Below are positions 33,890 to 43,811 of a stretch of DNA of 64,000 bases, one piece after another. The stretch spans positions 38,028 through 102,027 of the forward strand of contig CAZDAR010000004.1 of NCBI GenBank assembly GCA_964503665.1, given 5' to 3'. Positions within the stretch are counted from its first letter, which is position 1. Every line of letters starts with the position of its first letter. The notes beneath the pieces were generated by a model, which was not told where the DNA came from, did not search any database, and saw only the letters and a program-made list of their open reading frames with translations. This stretch comes from 40-80 sp964503665. GTDB taxonomy: Bacteria; Bacteroidota; Bacteroidia; Flavobacteriales_D; Crocinitomicaceae. Made by a program: the position numbers and the translations under genes.

Positions 33890-33956
33890 CCCTCGTTAGG
33901 ATTAATAGAAATCCATAATAGAATTTAAGCATTTTTAGTAAGATATTTATAATCAA

Positions 33957-35279
33957 ATGATTAAAAAAATTACAAATTGGTGTTTTGTAGCGATAGCGTT
34001 ACTGTTTACAGCTACATCTTTTGAAGGGCTTTCCCAAAACGGAGAGACATTGTTTAAAAATAAGTGTTCAACATGTCACCAAATTTTTAAGGATGGTACA
34101 GGTCCAAAGCTATATAAAGTAAGAGACCTATGGGTTGCTGATGGAGCAAAAGAAGGTTCTATCTATTTATGGGTAAACAACTGGCAAAAAGCAGCGGCAT
34201 CGGATCCTTACGCAGAGAAGGTTTCTAAAATCAAGCCTACGGCTATGAGTATGTTCCCTGATTTGACCAGAGAAGATATCGATGCAATTTTTGATTACGT
34301 TGATGCACAACCTGATCCTGCTACTAAAGCAGCAGCTACAGGAGGTGGAGATGCAGGAAGTGGATCAGTAGTTGAAGAGTCAGGAAATACTTGGTTATGG
34401 GTAGTAGCAGGAATTATTTTCATTGTTATCATTTTAACACTTGGAGGTGTTAGAAGACAGTTGTCCCAAGTGGTTGCTGAAAAAGAAGGTAAGCCAGCGG
34501 AAGATTTCCCTACATATGGTTCTGAGATTAGACAATGGATGTGGAAGAATAAAATCTACGTCGGTATTGCAAGTCTTATTCTTGTTCTATGTTTACTAGT
34601 AATTGGTATTCAAGGATTAGGAAATATCAACGTAATGGAATCTTACCAACCAACTCAGCCTATTGATTATCCTCATAATGTTCACGCAGGTATCAACGGA
34701 ATTGATTGTAAGTATTGTCATAATGCAGCCGACAAATCAAAAACTGCTGGTGTTCCAACAGTGAATGTTTGTATGAACTGTCATAAGCAAGTAAGTGGTA
34801 ATACACCAGAGCAAGAAGCGAAAATCCAAAAGATTTACGATGCAGCTGGATGGAATGGATCTGAATATACAGGAGAAACCCACCCAATCAAATGGAATAA
34901 AGTACACGTTTTACCTGATCACGTTTATTTCAACCACGAACAACACGTTACTGTTGGTGGAATTGATTGTAAACAATGTCACGGTGATATGACTAAGCAA
35001 GTTGAAACTGCTCGTGTAGTTCCTGTGGAAGAATTGAATAAGATTGAAGGAAACGTTCAATTAACTAGACCGACATTAACAATGGGATGGTGTATTGAGT
35101 GTCACGACCAAAAAGGAATTACAGAAGGTCCTCTAACAGATAAAAAATCTGGATACTACGATGAGATTCATAAGCGTTTGTTGAACAACGACAAGAAACT
35201 TTACAATAAGTATTTAGAAGATGGTAAAGTATCTGTGAAAGAATTAGGTGGTTGGGAATGTGCTAAATGTCACTATTAA
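33957..35279 (+). CDS. actA: Alternative complex III subunit ActA (multihaem cytochrome c)
   Basis: A 440-residue membrane-anchored cytochrome c. After a signal peptide comes a mono-haem domain (CSTCH at about 36-40) and a Gly/Ala-rich linker. Two TMs follow (about 145-165 and 199-221). The periplasmic pentahaem domain has CKYCH, CMNCH, CKQCH, CIECH and CAKCH. Six CxxCH motifs in all therefore suggest an ActE-like mono-haem domain fused to the usual pentahaem ActA, a common Bacteroidota form. It accepts electrons from the iron-sulfur subunit ActB. It is the first gene of an eight-gene operon. Confidence 0.93.
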   Translation: MIKKITNWCFVAIALLFTATSFEGLSQNGETLFKNKCSTCHQIFKDGTGPKLYKVRDLWVADGAKEGSIYLWVNNWQKAAASDPYAEKVSKIKPTAMSMFPDLTREDIDAIFDYVDAQPDPATKAAATGGGDAGSGSVVEESGNTWLWVVAGIIFIVIILTLGGVRRQLSQVVAEKEGKPAEDFPTYGSEIRQWMWKNKIYVGIASLILVLCLLVIGIQGLGNINVMESYQPTQPIDYPHNVHAGINGIDCKYCHNAADKSKTAGVPTVNVCMNCHKQVSGNTPEQEAKIQKIYDAAGWNGSEYTGETHPIKWNKVHVLPDHVYFNHEQHVTVGGIDCKQCHGDMTKQVETARVVPVEELNKIEGNVQLTRPTLTMGWCIECHDQKGITEGPLTDKKSGYYDEIHKRLLNNDKKLYNKYLEDGKVSVKELGGWECAKCHY

Positions 35280-35309
35280 TTTATTAAAAAAAATAGAAGT
35301 CCAAAGTTT

Positions 35310-38300
35310 ATGGGAACGACAAAAAAATATTGGAAGGGGTTAGATGAATTACAAGAAACATCATCATTCTTAGAGAAGAAAGATAAAGAGTTTCAGCAAT
35401 CTATGACCATTGATGAGTTCTTTGGAAACAAATCACTAAATGAAGCTTCTACTGGTAGGAGAGATTTCTTGAAATTCTTAGGATTTTCAGTAGCGGCAGC
35501 AACTGTTGCTTCATGTGAGGCTCCGGTTACAAAAGTAATTCCTTACGTGGTGAAACCTGAAAACGTTACACCAGGAATGCCTACTTTTTATGCAACTACT
35601 TACTATGATGGTAATTCGTATGCTAGTATTTTAGTTAAAACTAGAGAAGGACGTCCTATCCACATTAAAGGTAATCGTGATTTTGGATTCACTCAAGGTG
35701 GAACAAATCCTCAAATAGTAGCTTCTGTATTATCATTATACGATAGCACTAAATTAAGAGGTCCAAGAGCGAACGGTGAAGAAAAACAAGATTGGAAAAA
35801 AGAAATTGACACACCAATTATTAACGGATTAAATGCCATAAAATCTAAAGGTGGTAAGATTGTCTTCGTATCGAATACTATTATTTCACCATCTATGTTG
35901 GCTGCTATTGAAACATTCAAAACAGCTTACGGGACTGAAGGAAACTTTGAACATATTCAATACGACGCAGTTTCTTATTCAGCAATAAGAAAAGCGAATG
36001 AAGTATCTTTTGGAAAGAATATCATTCCTGATTATGACTTCTCAAAAGCGAAAACAATTGTTTCTGTTGGTGCTGACTTCTTAACATCATGGTTATTATC
36101 TACTGAATATCAAAAACAATATAGTTTAACAAGAAATCCGGATGCAGCTTGGATGTCTAAGCACTTCCAGTTTGAGGCTAACATGTCTCCAACAGGATCT
36201 ACTGCTGACTATAGATCAATGATTAAGCCTTCAGAGCAAGCAAAAGTTTTATCGTATATCCTTGAGAAGTTAGGGACGAAAACAGCTGTTCCTTCTGACT
36301 TAAGAAGTGATGTTCAAGCAATTGCTGATAAGGCAGTGGCAGAATTAAAGAAATCAAAAGGAGAATCTTTAGTTGTTGCTGGAGCAAATGATGTAACTGT
36401 TCAAATTTTAGCAAATAAGATTAACAGTGTTCTTGGTGCTTACTCAACAACAATCAATACGAATAACCCAATCAACTTATTCGCATCTGAAGATGAGAAG
36501 ATGAATAAGTTTGCAGCGGATTTAATTGGTGGTAAAAAACCAGATGCTGTTTTGTTCTATGGAACAAATCCAGTTTATTCTTTACCAAACGGACAAGAAT
36601 TTGCTAAAGCATTAGAAGGTGTTAAGCTTTCAATTTCTTTCTCAACGTATGACGATGAAACGGCTACTAAATGTAAATTCATAACACCTGATTTACATGC
36701 TTTAGAGTCTTGGAATGATTACCAACCGAAAGCAAATCATTACGCGATTGCACAACCAACAATACGTCCTTTATTCAATGCTGCCTCAGCACTTGAGTCA
36801 TTATTGATATGGTCTGATAACAAGTATGAGAGACTTGCTAAAGATTCAAAAGTGGCGTATCGTTATATTCGTGAAAGATACGAAACAGCAAATGCTGGTG
36901 GGACAAGATTCGATATGGTTGTTCATAACAGCTGTATGGATACTGAAAAACAAGCTGCTTCTGCATCGTTTGATGACGTAGCACTTTCAAACTTGAAATA
37001 CACACAACCAGCGGCAGGTTCATTTGAAATTGAATTATACCAAAAAACAGCAATAGGTATTGGATTACAAGCGGGTAACCCTTGGCTACAAGAAATGCCA
37101 GATGCCATTACGAAAGTAACTTGGGATAACTACATGACAATGAATCCAGTTCAAATGAAAAAACTGGGATATGCTACCATATATGATGAGAAACATGGAT
37201 TGAATTTAGCTACTGTTACTGTTAACGGTGCTACAATTGAACTTCCAATTGTTCCTTCTCCAGGTCAAACACTTGATACTGTTGGTATAGCACTTGGTTA
37301 TGGACGTGGTGAAAACGGAACTAATGCGGGACCTTCTGCATATGTTACGAAAGAATATGGAGGTTATGAATTAGATGATAAAGGAAATAAAGTTCCTGTC
37401 GGAAAGAATGCTTTTAGAATAACATCTTTCAATAATGGAACGTTTAATTATTACACTTCATCTGATGTTAAGAAATCGGATAAGCCTTTATACTTGATTG
37501 CAGCGACTCAACTTAACCACACGGTTATGGGACGTCACTCTATCGTTAAGGAGACAAATCTTGATATATATAACTCAACAGGTAAAGAGGCGTATAACCC
37601 AGCAAATGTCTTAAAAACACATCATGGTGATAAGCACGTGAGTGAGTTTGACTTATGGGAAGCGCATCCAGTAGAAAATATTGGTCACCGTTGGGCAATG
37701 ACTATCGACTTAAACAAATGTTTTGGTTGTGGTGCTTGTTTAATTGCTTGTCAATCTGAGAACAACATTCCAGTAGTTGGAAAACACGAGGTTCGTAAAG
37801 GTCGTGAAATGGCTTGGTTAAGAATTGACCGCTACTATTCATCTGACGAAGAGCTCACAACAGGTTTGAAGAAAGACAGATTGGATTTTGACTATAATGC
37901 AGCTGAAATTGCTTCATTAAATCCAAATGTGGTTCACATGCCAATGATGTGTCAACATTGTAATCATGCACCTTGTGAAACGGTTTGTCCAGTTGCTGCA
38001 ACAACGCACAGTGATGAAGGTTTAAATCAAATGGTTTATAACAGATGTATTGGTACACGTTATTGTGCAAACAACTGTCCTTATAAAGTACGTCGTTTCA
38101 ATTGGTTTAATTATCCTTCTTACAAGAAGTTTACTCAAATCAATCCAGCGCAAGACGATTTAGGAAGATTGGTATTGAACCCAGACGTGACAGTTCGTAC
38201 ACGTGGTGTTATGGAAAAATGTACATTCTGTGTTCAGAATATTCAAACAAGTAAATTACAAGCTAAAGCTGAGGGTCGTCCAGTTAGAGATGGTGAATTC

Positions 38301-38534
38301 CAAACTGCTTGTGCTGAAGCTTGTCCTTCTGAGGCGATTATAGTTGGTGACTGGAACGATGTGAATTCTGCAGTACGTAAAGGGTCTGAAGAAAAACGCT
38401 CTTACCAAGCACTTGAAGAAATTGGAGTTAAACCAAATATGTGGTATAAAACCAAAGTAAGAAACGATGAGAATCCTGATTTAGCTAAAGTTCAAGTGGA
38501 CAAAGTTAAACCAGAAACAAATCATGAACATTAA
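35310..38534 (+). CDS. actB: Alternative complex III subunit ActB (molybdopterin-like plus iron-sulfur domains)
   Basis: A 1074-residue protein with a Tat-like export segment, RRDFLKFLGFSVAAATVASC, at about 50-70, ending at a lipobox-like Cys. The middle (about 100-770) resembles a molybdopterin oxidoreductase fold that in ActB carries no cofactor. The C-terminal part has four ferredoxin-like Cys clusters: CFGCGACLIACQ, CQHCNHAPCETVC, CIGTRYCANNCPY, and CTFCVQN with CAEACPSEA. These pass electrons from quinol oxidised at ActC/ActF to the haems. The fusion of both domains is normal for ActB. Confidence 0.94.
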   Translation: MGTTKKYWKGLDELQETSSFLEKKDKEFQQSMTIDEFFGNKSLNEASTGRRDFLKFLGFSVAAATVASCEAPVTKVIPYVVKPENVTPGMPTFYATTYYDGNSYASILVKTREGRPIHIKGNRDFGFTQGGTNPQIVASVLSLYDSTKLRGPRANGEEKQDWKKEIDTPIINGLNAIKSKGGKIVFVSNTIISPSMLAAIETFKTAYGTEGNFEHIQYDAVSYSAIRKANEVSFGKNIIPDYDFSKAKTIVSVGADFLTSWLLSTEYQKQYSLTRNPDAAWMSKHFQFEANMSPTGSTADYRSMIKPSEQAKVLSYILEKLGTKTAVPSDLRSDVQAIADKAVAELKKSKGESLVVAGANDVTVQILANKINSVLGAYSTTINTNNPINLFASEDEKMNKFAADLIGGKKPDAVLFYGTNPVYSLPNGQEFAKALEGVKLSISFSTYDDETATKCKFITPDLHALESWNDYQPKANHYAIAQPTIRPLFNAASALESLLIWSDNKYERLAKDSKVAYRYIRERYETANAGGTRFDMVVHNSCMDTEKQAASASFDDVALSNLKYTQPAAGSFEIELYQKTAIGIGLQAGNPWLQEMPDAITKVTWDNYMTMNPVQMKKLGYATIYDEKHGLNLATVTVNGATIELPIVPSPGQTLDTVGIALGYGRGENGTNAGPSAYVTKEYGGYELDDKGNKVPVGKNAFRITSFNNGTFNYYTSSDVKKSDKPLYLIAATQLNHTVMGRHSIVKETNLDIYNSTGKEAYNPANVLKTHHGDKHVSEFDLWEAHPVENIGHRWAMTIDLNKCFGCGACLIACQSENNIPVVGKHEVRKGREMAWLRIDRYYSSDEELTTGLKKDRLDFDYNAAEIASLNPNVVHMPMMCQHCNHAPCETVCPVAATTHSDEGLNQMVYNRCIGTRYCANNCPYKVRRFNWFNYPSYKKFTQINPAQDDLGRLVLNPDVTVRTRGVMEKCTFCVQNIQTSKLQAKAEGRPVRDGEFQTACAEACPSEAIIVGDWNDVNSAVRKGSEEKRSYQALEEIGVKPNMWYKTKVRNDENPDLAKVQVDKVKPETNHEH

Positions 38535-38565
38535 CATCAGTAATAACACGTTAAATTAATTTGTA

Positions 38566-39993
38566 ATGCATAAGGAAGCAGCAATTAGAGTACCCTTAAT
38601 ACTTGGTCATAAGACTTACGGAGATATTACTAACGACGTATGTCAACCGATTGAAGGTAGAGCACCAAAAGGATGGTATATACTATTTACTATTGCACTG
38701 ATTATAGGTTTGTATGGAGTAGGAGCAATTCTCTATTTACTTGGTACAGGTATCGGTGCATGGGGTTTAAATAAAACAATTGGTTGGGCATGGGATATCA
38801 CTAACTTCGTTTGGTGGGTTGGTATCGGACACGCAGGAACCTTAATCTCAGCAGTATTATTATTGTTCCGTCAGAAATGGCGTTTTGCAATTAACCGTTC
38901 TGCTGAAGCGATGACAATATTTGCTGTATTTATGGCAGGTATTTACCCCATGATTCACATGGGTCGTATTTGGTTAGCATATTGGGTTTTCCCTATTCCA
39001 AATCAATTCGGTTCATTATGGGTAAACTTTAACTCCCCTCTATTATGGGACGTGTTTGCGATTTCGACTTACTTATCTGTATCCGTTGTTTTCTGGTACA
39101 TTGGTTTGATTCCTGACTTCGCTACTATTAGAGACAGAGCTAAGAAACCAGTCGCTAAGAAAATGTATTCTATTCTATCATTTGGATGGTCTGGTAGGGC
39201 AAAACAATGGAATCGTTTTGAGTTAGTTTCATTGGTTTTAGCTGGTTTAGCAACACCGTTGGTTTTCTCCGTTCACTCTATTGTATCTTTTGACTTTGCT
39301 ACTTCGGTTATCCCTGGATGGCATACAACAATCTTTCCTCCTTATTTCGTTGCTGGAGCCGTTTTCTCAGGATTTGCCATGGTGCAGACATTGATGTTAA
39401 CGATTCGTAAGGCGTTTAAATTAGAGGCATATTTGCACATTAAGCATATTGAGTATATGAACATTGTAATCATGGTTACTGGTTCTATTGTGGGTGTGGC
39501 ATATATTTCTGAGTTATTTATCTCTTGGTATTCAGGAGTTGAATATGAAGGATATGCTTTCTTTAATAGGGCAACAGGACCATATTGGTGGGCATATGCA
39601 ACGATGATGACATGTAACGTTGTTTCTCCTCAATTAATGTGGTTTAAGAAATTAAGAACATCTATTTTATTTACATTCTTTATTTCTATTGTGGTGAATA
39701 TCGGAATGTGGTTTGAGCGTTTTGTTATTATTGCAACGTCACTTACTAGAGACTATTTACCTTCAGCATGGTCAATGCAATATCCAACTCATACAGATGT
39801 AGGAATCTTTATAGGAACAATTGGATTGTTTTTCGTTTTCTACTTATTATTCTTGAGATATTTCCCTGTATTACCAATTGCTGAATTAAAAACAATTATG
39901 AAATCTTCAGGAGAGTATTATAAGAATTTACCTGATACTCATCATGAAGAAGGTCATGAAGGTGACGCACATAACACTACTAACAATCATTAA
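38566..39993 (+). CDS. actC: Alternative complex III subunit ActC (NrfD-like quinol-binding membrane protein)
   Basis: A 475-residue integral membrane protein of the NrfD/PsrC family with about ten TMs, expected to contain a quinol site at the periplasmic side. Recognisable text includes WDITNFVWWVGIGHAGTLISAVLLL (about 76-100) and HMGRIWLAYW. The C-terminal tail is His-rich and cytosolic (HHEEGHEGDAHN). It lies 31 bp after actB. Confidence 0.93.
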   Translation: MHKEAAIRVPLILGHKTYGDITNDVCQPIEGRAPKGWYILFTIALIIGLYGVGAILYLLGTGIGAWGLNKTIGWAWDITNFVWWVGIGHAGTLISAVLLLFRQKWRFAINRSAEAMTIFAVFMAGIYPMIHMGRIWLAYWVFPIPNQFGSLWVNFNSPLLWDVFAISTYLSVSVVFWYIGLIPDFATIRDRAKKPVAKKMYSILSFGWSGRAKQWNRFELVSLVLAGLATPLVFSVHSIVSFDFATSVIPGWHTTIFPPYFVAGAVFSGFAMVQTLMLTIRKAFKLEAYLHIKHIEYMNIVIMVTGSIVGVAYISELFISWYSGVEYEGYAFFNRATGPYWWAYATMMTCNVVSPQLMWFKKLRTSILFTFFISIVVNIGMWFERFVIIATSLTRDYLPSAWSMQYPTHTDVGIFIGTIGLFFVFYLLFLRYFPVLPIAELKTIMKSSGEYYKNLPDTHHEEGHEGDAHNTTNNH

Positions 39994-40001
39994 TTAAAAC
40001 C

Positions 40002-40535
40002 ATGGCAGATAAAGTATTTTATGCAATGTATGATGACGACGATGTGCTAAAGAAAGGCGCAAAGAAGTTAGTCGCAAAAGGAATTAAGGTGTCGGAAGTT
40101 TTCACTCCTTTTCCAGTTCACGGTTTAGATCCTATTATTGGTGTGAAAAACACACGATTAGGGATTATGGCTTTTATTTACGGATTGACAGGTCTATGTC
40201 TTGCTACATTAGGAATGTATTACATGATGATTCTTGACTGGCCAATGAATATTGGAGGTAAACCAAATAATACATATTTAGAAAATATGTTAGCTTTTAT
40301 TCCAGTTACTTTTGAGTTTACTGTTTTATGTGCAGCTCATGGAATGGCACTTACTTATTTCTTAAGAAACAAAACATTGCCAGGAATGCCTTCATCTAAT
40401 CCAGATCCAAGAACAACAGATGATAAATTTGTAGTGGAAATTAGATTGTCTGAAAATTCTAACTTTTCACAAGATGAAATTCAGCAGCTGTTGAATAGCA
40501 CTGGAATAATTGAATTAGATCAAAGAGAAATTTAA
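40002..40535 (+). CDS. actD: Alternative complex III subunit ActD (DUF3341)
   Basis: A 177-residue protein of the DUF3341 family. It has an N-terminal ferredoxin-fold-like cytosolic part (YAMYDDDDVLKKGAKKLVAKGIKVSEVFTPFPVHGLD), two TMs at about 58-80 and 98-120, and a short C-terminal domain that reads VVEIRLSENSNFSQDEIQQLL. ActD is a structural subunit without cofactors. It starts 8 bp after actC. Confidence 0.92.
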   Translation: MADKVFYAMYDDDDVLKKGAKKLVAKGIKVSEVFTPFPVHGLDPIIGVKNTRLGIMAFIYGLTGLCLATLGMYYMMILDWPMNIGGKPNNTYLENMLAFIPVTFEFTVLCAAHGMALTYFLRNKTLPGMPSSNPDPRTTDDKFVVEIRLSENSNFSQDEIQQLLNSTGIIELDQREI

Positions 40536-40556
40536 GAAAAGGTAAATTGCAAAGCA

Positions 40557-41291
40557 ATGAATAAAGTTTATAGAAAAATTACAAGTTTAATTGGTGTGGC
40601 CATAACCTGTGTGGTTGTTGCTTCATGCACGAGTGACCCAAATAGCCCGGGACATGAGTATATGCCTGACATGTACAGATCTCCGGCAATTGAGCCTTAT
40701 GTAGATTATGGAGAGGTTAGAGGATTGATTCATACTGATTTAAATGAATCTTTATCTGCTATGACTCCACCAATATTTACGGTTCCTTATTATGGTACTG
40801 ATTCAGCAGAGGTTTCGATCATGCTACCTTATCAGCGTAAGGCGACAATGGCATTTGCTAAAACACAAGGTCTATACGATGAAGATTTACTACAATCGGA
40901 TGATCCTGATTCAGAGTATAATGCGGCAGCAGCGGATATCAATCCAATTATTTTGACAGCAGATAACAAAGATGAAATCTTTGCAAAAGGTAAAACTATT
41001 TATGCTTCAAAATGTGCACATTGTCATGGAGAAAAAGGAGACGGAGATGGTCCAATGGTTAAAAGTGGTGCGTTTTCTGGAGCTGCTAATTTCCTTGTAT
41101 TAGATATCCCTGAAGGTAAAATGTTTTATTCAATCTACTACGGAAAAGGTATGATGGGTTCACATCGTTCTATTATTAATAAGAAAGATATTTGGACAGT
41201 GATTCATTATATTAAAAAGTTACAGAATGCAAATTACGGTGGAGTTGCTGCAGATGTAACTGTTTCTGATACGACACAAACTGTAAAATAA
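40557..41291 (+). CDS. actE: Alternative complex III subunit ActE (lipoprotein cytochrome c)
   Basis: A 244-residue mono-haem cytochrome c. The N terminus is a lipoprotein signal ending VVVASC (lipid Cys at about 24). After an extended segment containing YMPDMYRSPA, which wraps the complex in known structures, comes a class I cytochrome domain with CAHCH at about 158-162 and axial Met candidates in GKGMMGSH near 200. It probably hands electrons to the oxidase CuA domain next door. The spacing to neighbours is 21 and 18 bp. Confidence 0.92.
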   Translation: MNKVYRKITSLIGVAITCVVVASCTSDPNSPGHEYMPDMYRSPAIEPYVDYGEVRGLIHTDLNESLSAMTPPIFTVPYYGTDSAEVSIMLPYQRKATMAFAKTQGLYDEDLLQSDDPDSEYNAAAADINPIILTADNKDEIFAKGKTIYASKCAHCHGEKGDGDGPMVKSGAFSGAANFLVLDIPEGKMFYSIYYGKGMMGSHRSIINKKDIWTVIHYIKKLQNANYGGVAADVTVSDTTQTVK

Positions 41292-41309
41292 TTATATAAA
41301 GGAGCGAAA

Positions 41310-42518
41310 ATGGAATTTAAAATATCTAAAAAAGCCAATTTACTAACTATTATTTTAATGGTAGTTGGCGTAGTTTTTACAGGTTTAGGAATTGCTTTAG
41401 AGTTATCTAGTGAAAATAGTAACTTAGCACAACGATTCCTTTCAAATATGCTAGTGGATGGTTTCTTCTTCTTTGCAATAGGATTAGGAGCGCTATTTTT
41501 CTTAGCTTTAGTATATGCAACTGAAACGGGTTGGTACGTTGCTGTTAAACGTATCATTGAGTCAATTGCTATGTATATTCCTTATGGAGCTGGATTCTTA
41601 TTATTAACATTCTTATTATTAACATTTCTTGATGGTGCTAATGTATATGTATGGATGGACGCAAGTCATTCAGATATAAATAGTCCTCATTATGATTTCC
41701 TTATTGATAAGAAATCTCTTTATATGAATAAGACTTTCTTTTGGATAAGAACAATTATTTATTTGGGAGTATACATTATGTATTTAAGAGGATTTAGAAA
41801 GAGATCTTTACTTGAGGACCAAGTTGGTGGTACTGACATTCACTTTACCAACTATAAAAGAGGTGCTGCCTTCTTAGCTGTTTTCGCTGTATTTAGTTCA
41901 ACTTCTGCTTGGGATTGGATTATGTCCATTGACATTCACTGGTTCTCTACTTTATTTGGATGGTACGTGTTTTCTGGATTGTGGTGTACTGCTTTGGTTA
42001 CATTAGTTATTGTTACTTTGTATTTGAAAAAGAATGGATATTTACCACATGTAAATGATTCTCATATTCATGATATTACAACTTGGACATTCGCTATTTC
42101 ATTCTTATGGTCTTATCTATGGTTCTCTCAATATATGTTGACTTGGTATTCTAATATTCCTGAGGAAGTAACATATTATATGTCAAGAATAGAGCACTTT
42201 AAGGGTCTTTATTTTGGAATGTTCTTTGTGAATTTTGTTTTCCCTATGTTGATTTTGATGTCTAGAGATGCTAAACGTACACCTTATATCATTATGTTTG
42301 TTGGTCTATGTATCTTCTTTGGACACTGGATGGATGTATTTATTATGGTTATGGCAGGTTCAGTTGGTGAGCATACGACTATTGGATTCATGGAAATAGG
42401 AATGCTACTTGCTACATTTGGCTTCTTTATAAGAATCATCTTGATTAATTTAACAAAAGCACCGTTGATGGTTAAAAATCACCCTTATTTGGATGAAAGT
42501 TTACATCACGAAATTTAA
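41310..42518 (+). CDS. actF: Alternative complex III subunit ActF (quinol-binding membrane protein 2)
   Basis: A 402-residue polytopic membrane protein with about ten hydrophobic segments, homologous in fold to ActC. Visible conserved pieces are SSTSAWDWIMSIDIHWFSTLFGWY (about 197-220), FLWSYLWFSQYMLTWYSNIPEE (about 263-285), and GHWMDVF (about 335-341). It is the last act gene and lies 23 bp before coxB, so the two complexes are made together. Confidence 0.92.
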   Translation: MEFKISKKANLLTIILMVVGVVFTGLGIALELSSENSNLAQRFLSNMLVDGFFFFAIGLGALFFLALVYATETGWYVAVKRIIESIAMYIPYGAGFLLLTFLLLTFLDGANVYVWMDASHSDINSPHYDFLIDKKSLYMNKTFFWIRTIIYLGVYIMYLRGFRKRSLLEDQVGGTDIHFTNYKRGAAFLAVFAVFSSTSAWDWIMSIDIHWFSTLFGWYVFSGLWCTALVTLVIVTLYLKKNGYLPHVNDSHIHDITTWTFAISFLWSYLWFSQYMLTWYSNIPEEVTYYMSRIEHFKGLYFGMFFVNFVFPMLILMSRDAKRTPYIIMFVGLCIFFGHWMDVFIMVMAGSVGEHTTIGFMEIGMLLATFGFFIRIILINLTKAPLMVKNHPYLDESLHHEI

Positions 42519-42541
42519 TAATTGAAAATACAAAAGCAAAA

Positions 42542-43786
42542 ATGAATAAGTTGTTAGTATTATTTGTCATCGTTTTAGGAGCTATCGCAATTGCTCTTTT
42601 AATGAAAACCTACGAACTAGGAAGAAAACTTTCTAATCGTAAAGAGGAAGAGATTTCAGAAAAGGATAATGATTTTACAAGTAAGATGTTTATTCTTTTC
42701 ATGTTTGTCTATTTAATTTCTGCTATTTATTTAATTATCAAATATGGTGGGATTTTACACGAAGCCGCAACAGAACATGGTAAGACAGTTGACTGGTTAT
42801 TGGACATAAACTGGGTTATCATCTTAACCGCTTTCTTTGTGACTAGTATTTTACTTTTTGTCTTTTCTAGAAAGTATAGAAGAAAAAAGGGTGTAAAAGC
42901 ATATTACTATCCTCATAACGGTAAATTAGAGTTGCTTTGGACAGCTATTCCTTCGGCTGCATTAACTGTAGTCATGGTGTATGGAATTATTGCTTGGAGA
43001 GACATAACGAAAGCATCTCCGAAAGATGCGATAAACTTAGAGATATTTTCTGAACAGTTTAAGTGGACAGCTAGATATGCAGGAAAAGATAACGTTTTAG
43101 GTGATTCTGACTACAAACTTACAACTGATAAAAACTTGTTAGGTATCGTTACTACCGCATCTCTTGATAGTTCAATTAATTTAATGGAGTTTGGTACACC
43201 TGATGGTTCAGTAATGGGTATTAAGCAAATGGAGGAAAAATTAAATGACAAGAACTTGATGATGATTCCTGAGGATAGAGAGAAACTTACAAAGGATTTA
43301 GATAGTAAAACTCGCTTGTTACGTTTACTATATCAAATGAGGGGACGTCATGATGTAGCTAGAGATAAATTTGCTTATGATGATATTATTGAAAGTGACA
43401 CTATTCATTTAATTGTAAATAAAGATTACGAGGTAACCTTCAGAGCGAAAGATGTTATTCACTCTGCTTTAATTTCTCACTTCAGAGTTCAGATGAATAC
43501 CGTACCTGGTATGGTAACTAGATTTAAGTTCAAGCCAATTTTGACGACTGCAGAAATGCGCAAGAAAATTAATGACGAGAACTTTAATTATTCACTTCTT
43601 TGTAATAAAATTTGTGGATCAGCTCACTATAAAATGAAAATGTTAATTGTTGTTCAGACTCAAGAAGAATACGATGCTTGGATGAAGACAAAACAGAATT
43701 TCAAGATAACATTTTTGGCTAGTCAAGAAGCTCCAGCACCTATGATTGCGACAACTGAAGCTAATGAACAAGACTCTAAACTTTAA
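42542..43786 (+). CDS. coxB: Cytochrome c oxidase subunit II
   Basis: A 414-residue subunit with an extra N-terminal TM (about 3-20) before the usual pair (about 83-103 and 135-155), followed by a periplasmic cupredoxin domain. The CuA ligands are visible near the end as CNKICGSAHYKMKM, with the upstream His in DVIHSALISHFRV. An insertion of about 80 residues splits the cupredoxin domain between EQFKWTARYAG and DTIHLIVNKDYEV, as in other Bacteroidota subunit II proteins. It takes electrons from ActE or a soluble cytochrome. Confidence 0.93.
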   Translation: MNKLLVLFVIVLGAIAIALLMKTYELGRKLSNRKEEEISEKDNDFTSKMFILFMFVYLISAIYLIIKYGGILHEAATEHGKTVDWLLDINWVIILTAFFVTSILLFVFSRKYRRKKGVKAYYYPHNGKLELLWTAIPSAALTVVMVYGIIAWRDITKASPKDAINLEIFSEQFKWTARYAGKDNVLGDSDYKLTTDKNLLGIVTTASLDSSINLMEFGTPDGSVMGIKQMEEKLNDKNLMMIPEDREKLTKDLDSKTRLLRLLYQMRGRHDVARDKFAYDDIIESDTIHLIVNKDYEVTFRAKDVIHSALISHFRVQMNTVPGMVTRFKFKPILTTAEMRKKINDENFNYSLLCNKICGSAHYKMKMLIVVQTQEEYDAWMKTKQNFKITFLASQEAPAPMIATTEANEQDSKL

Positions 43787-43811
43787 TAATAACTTAATTT
43801 AATATATTAAA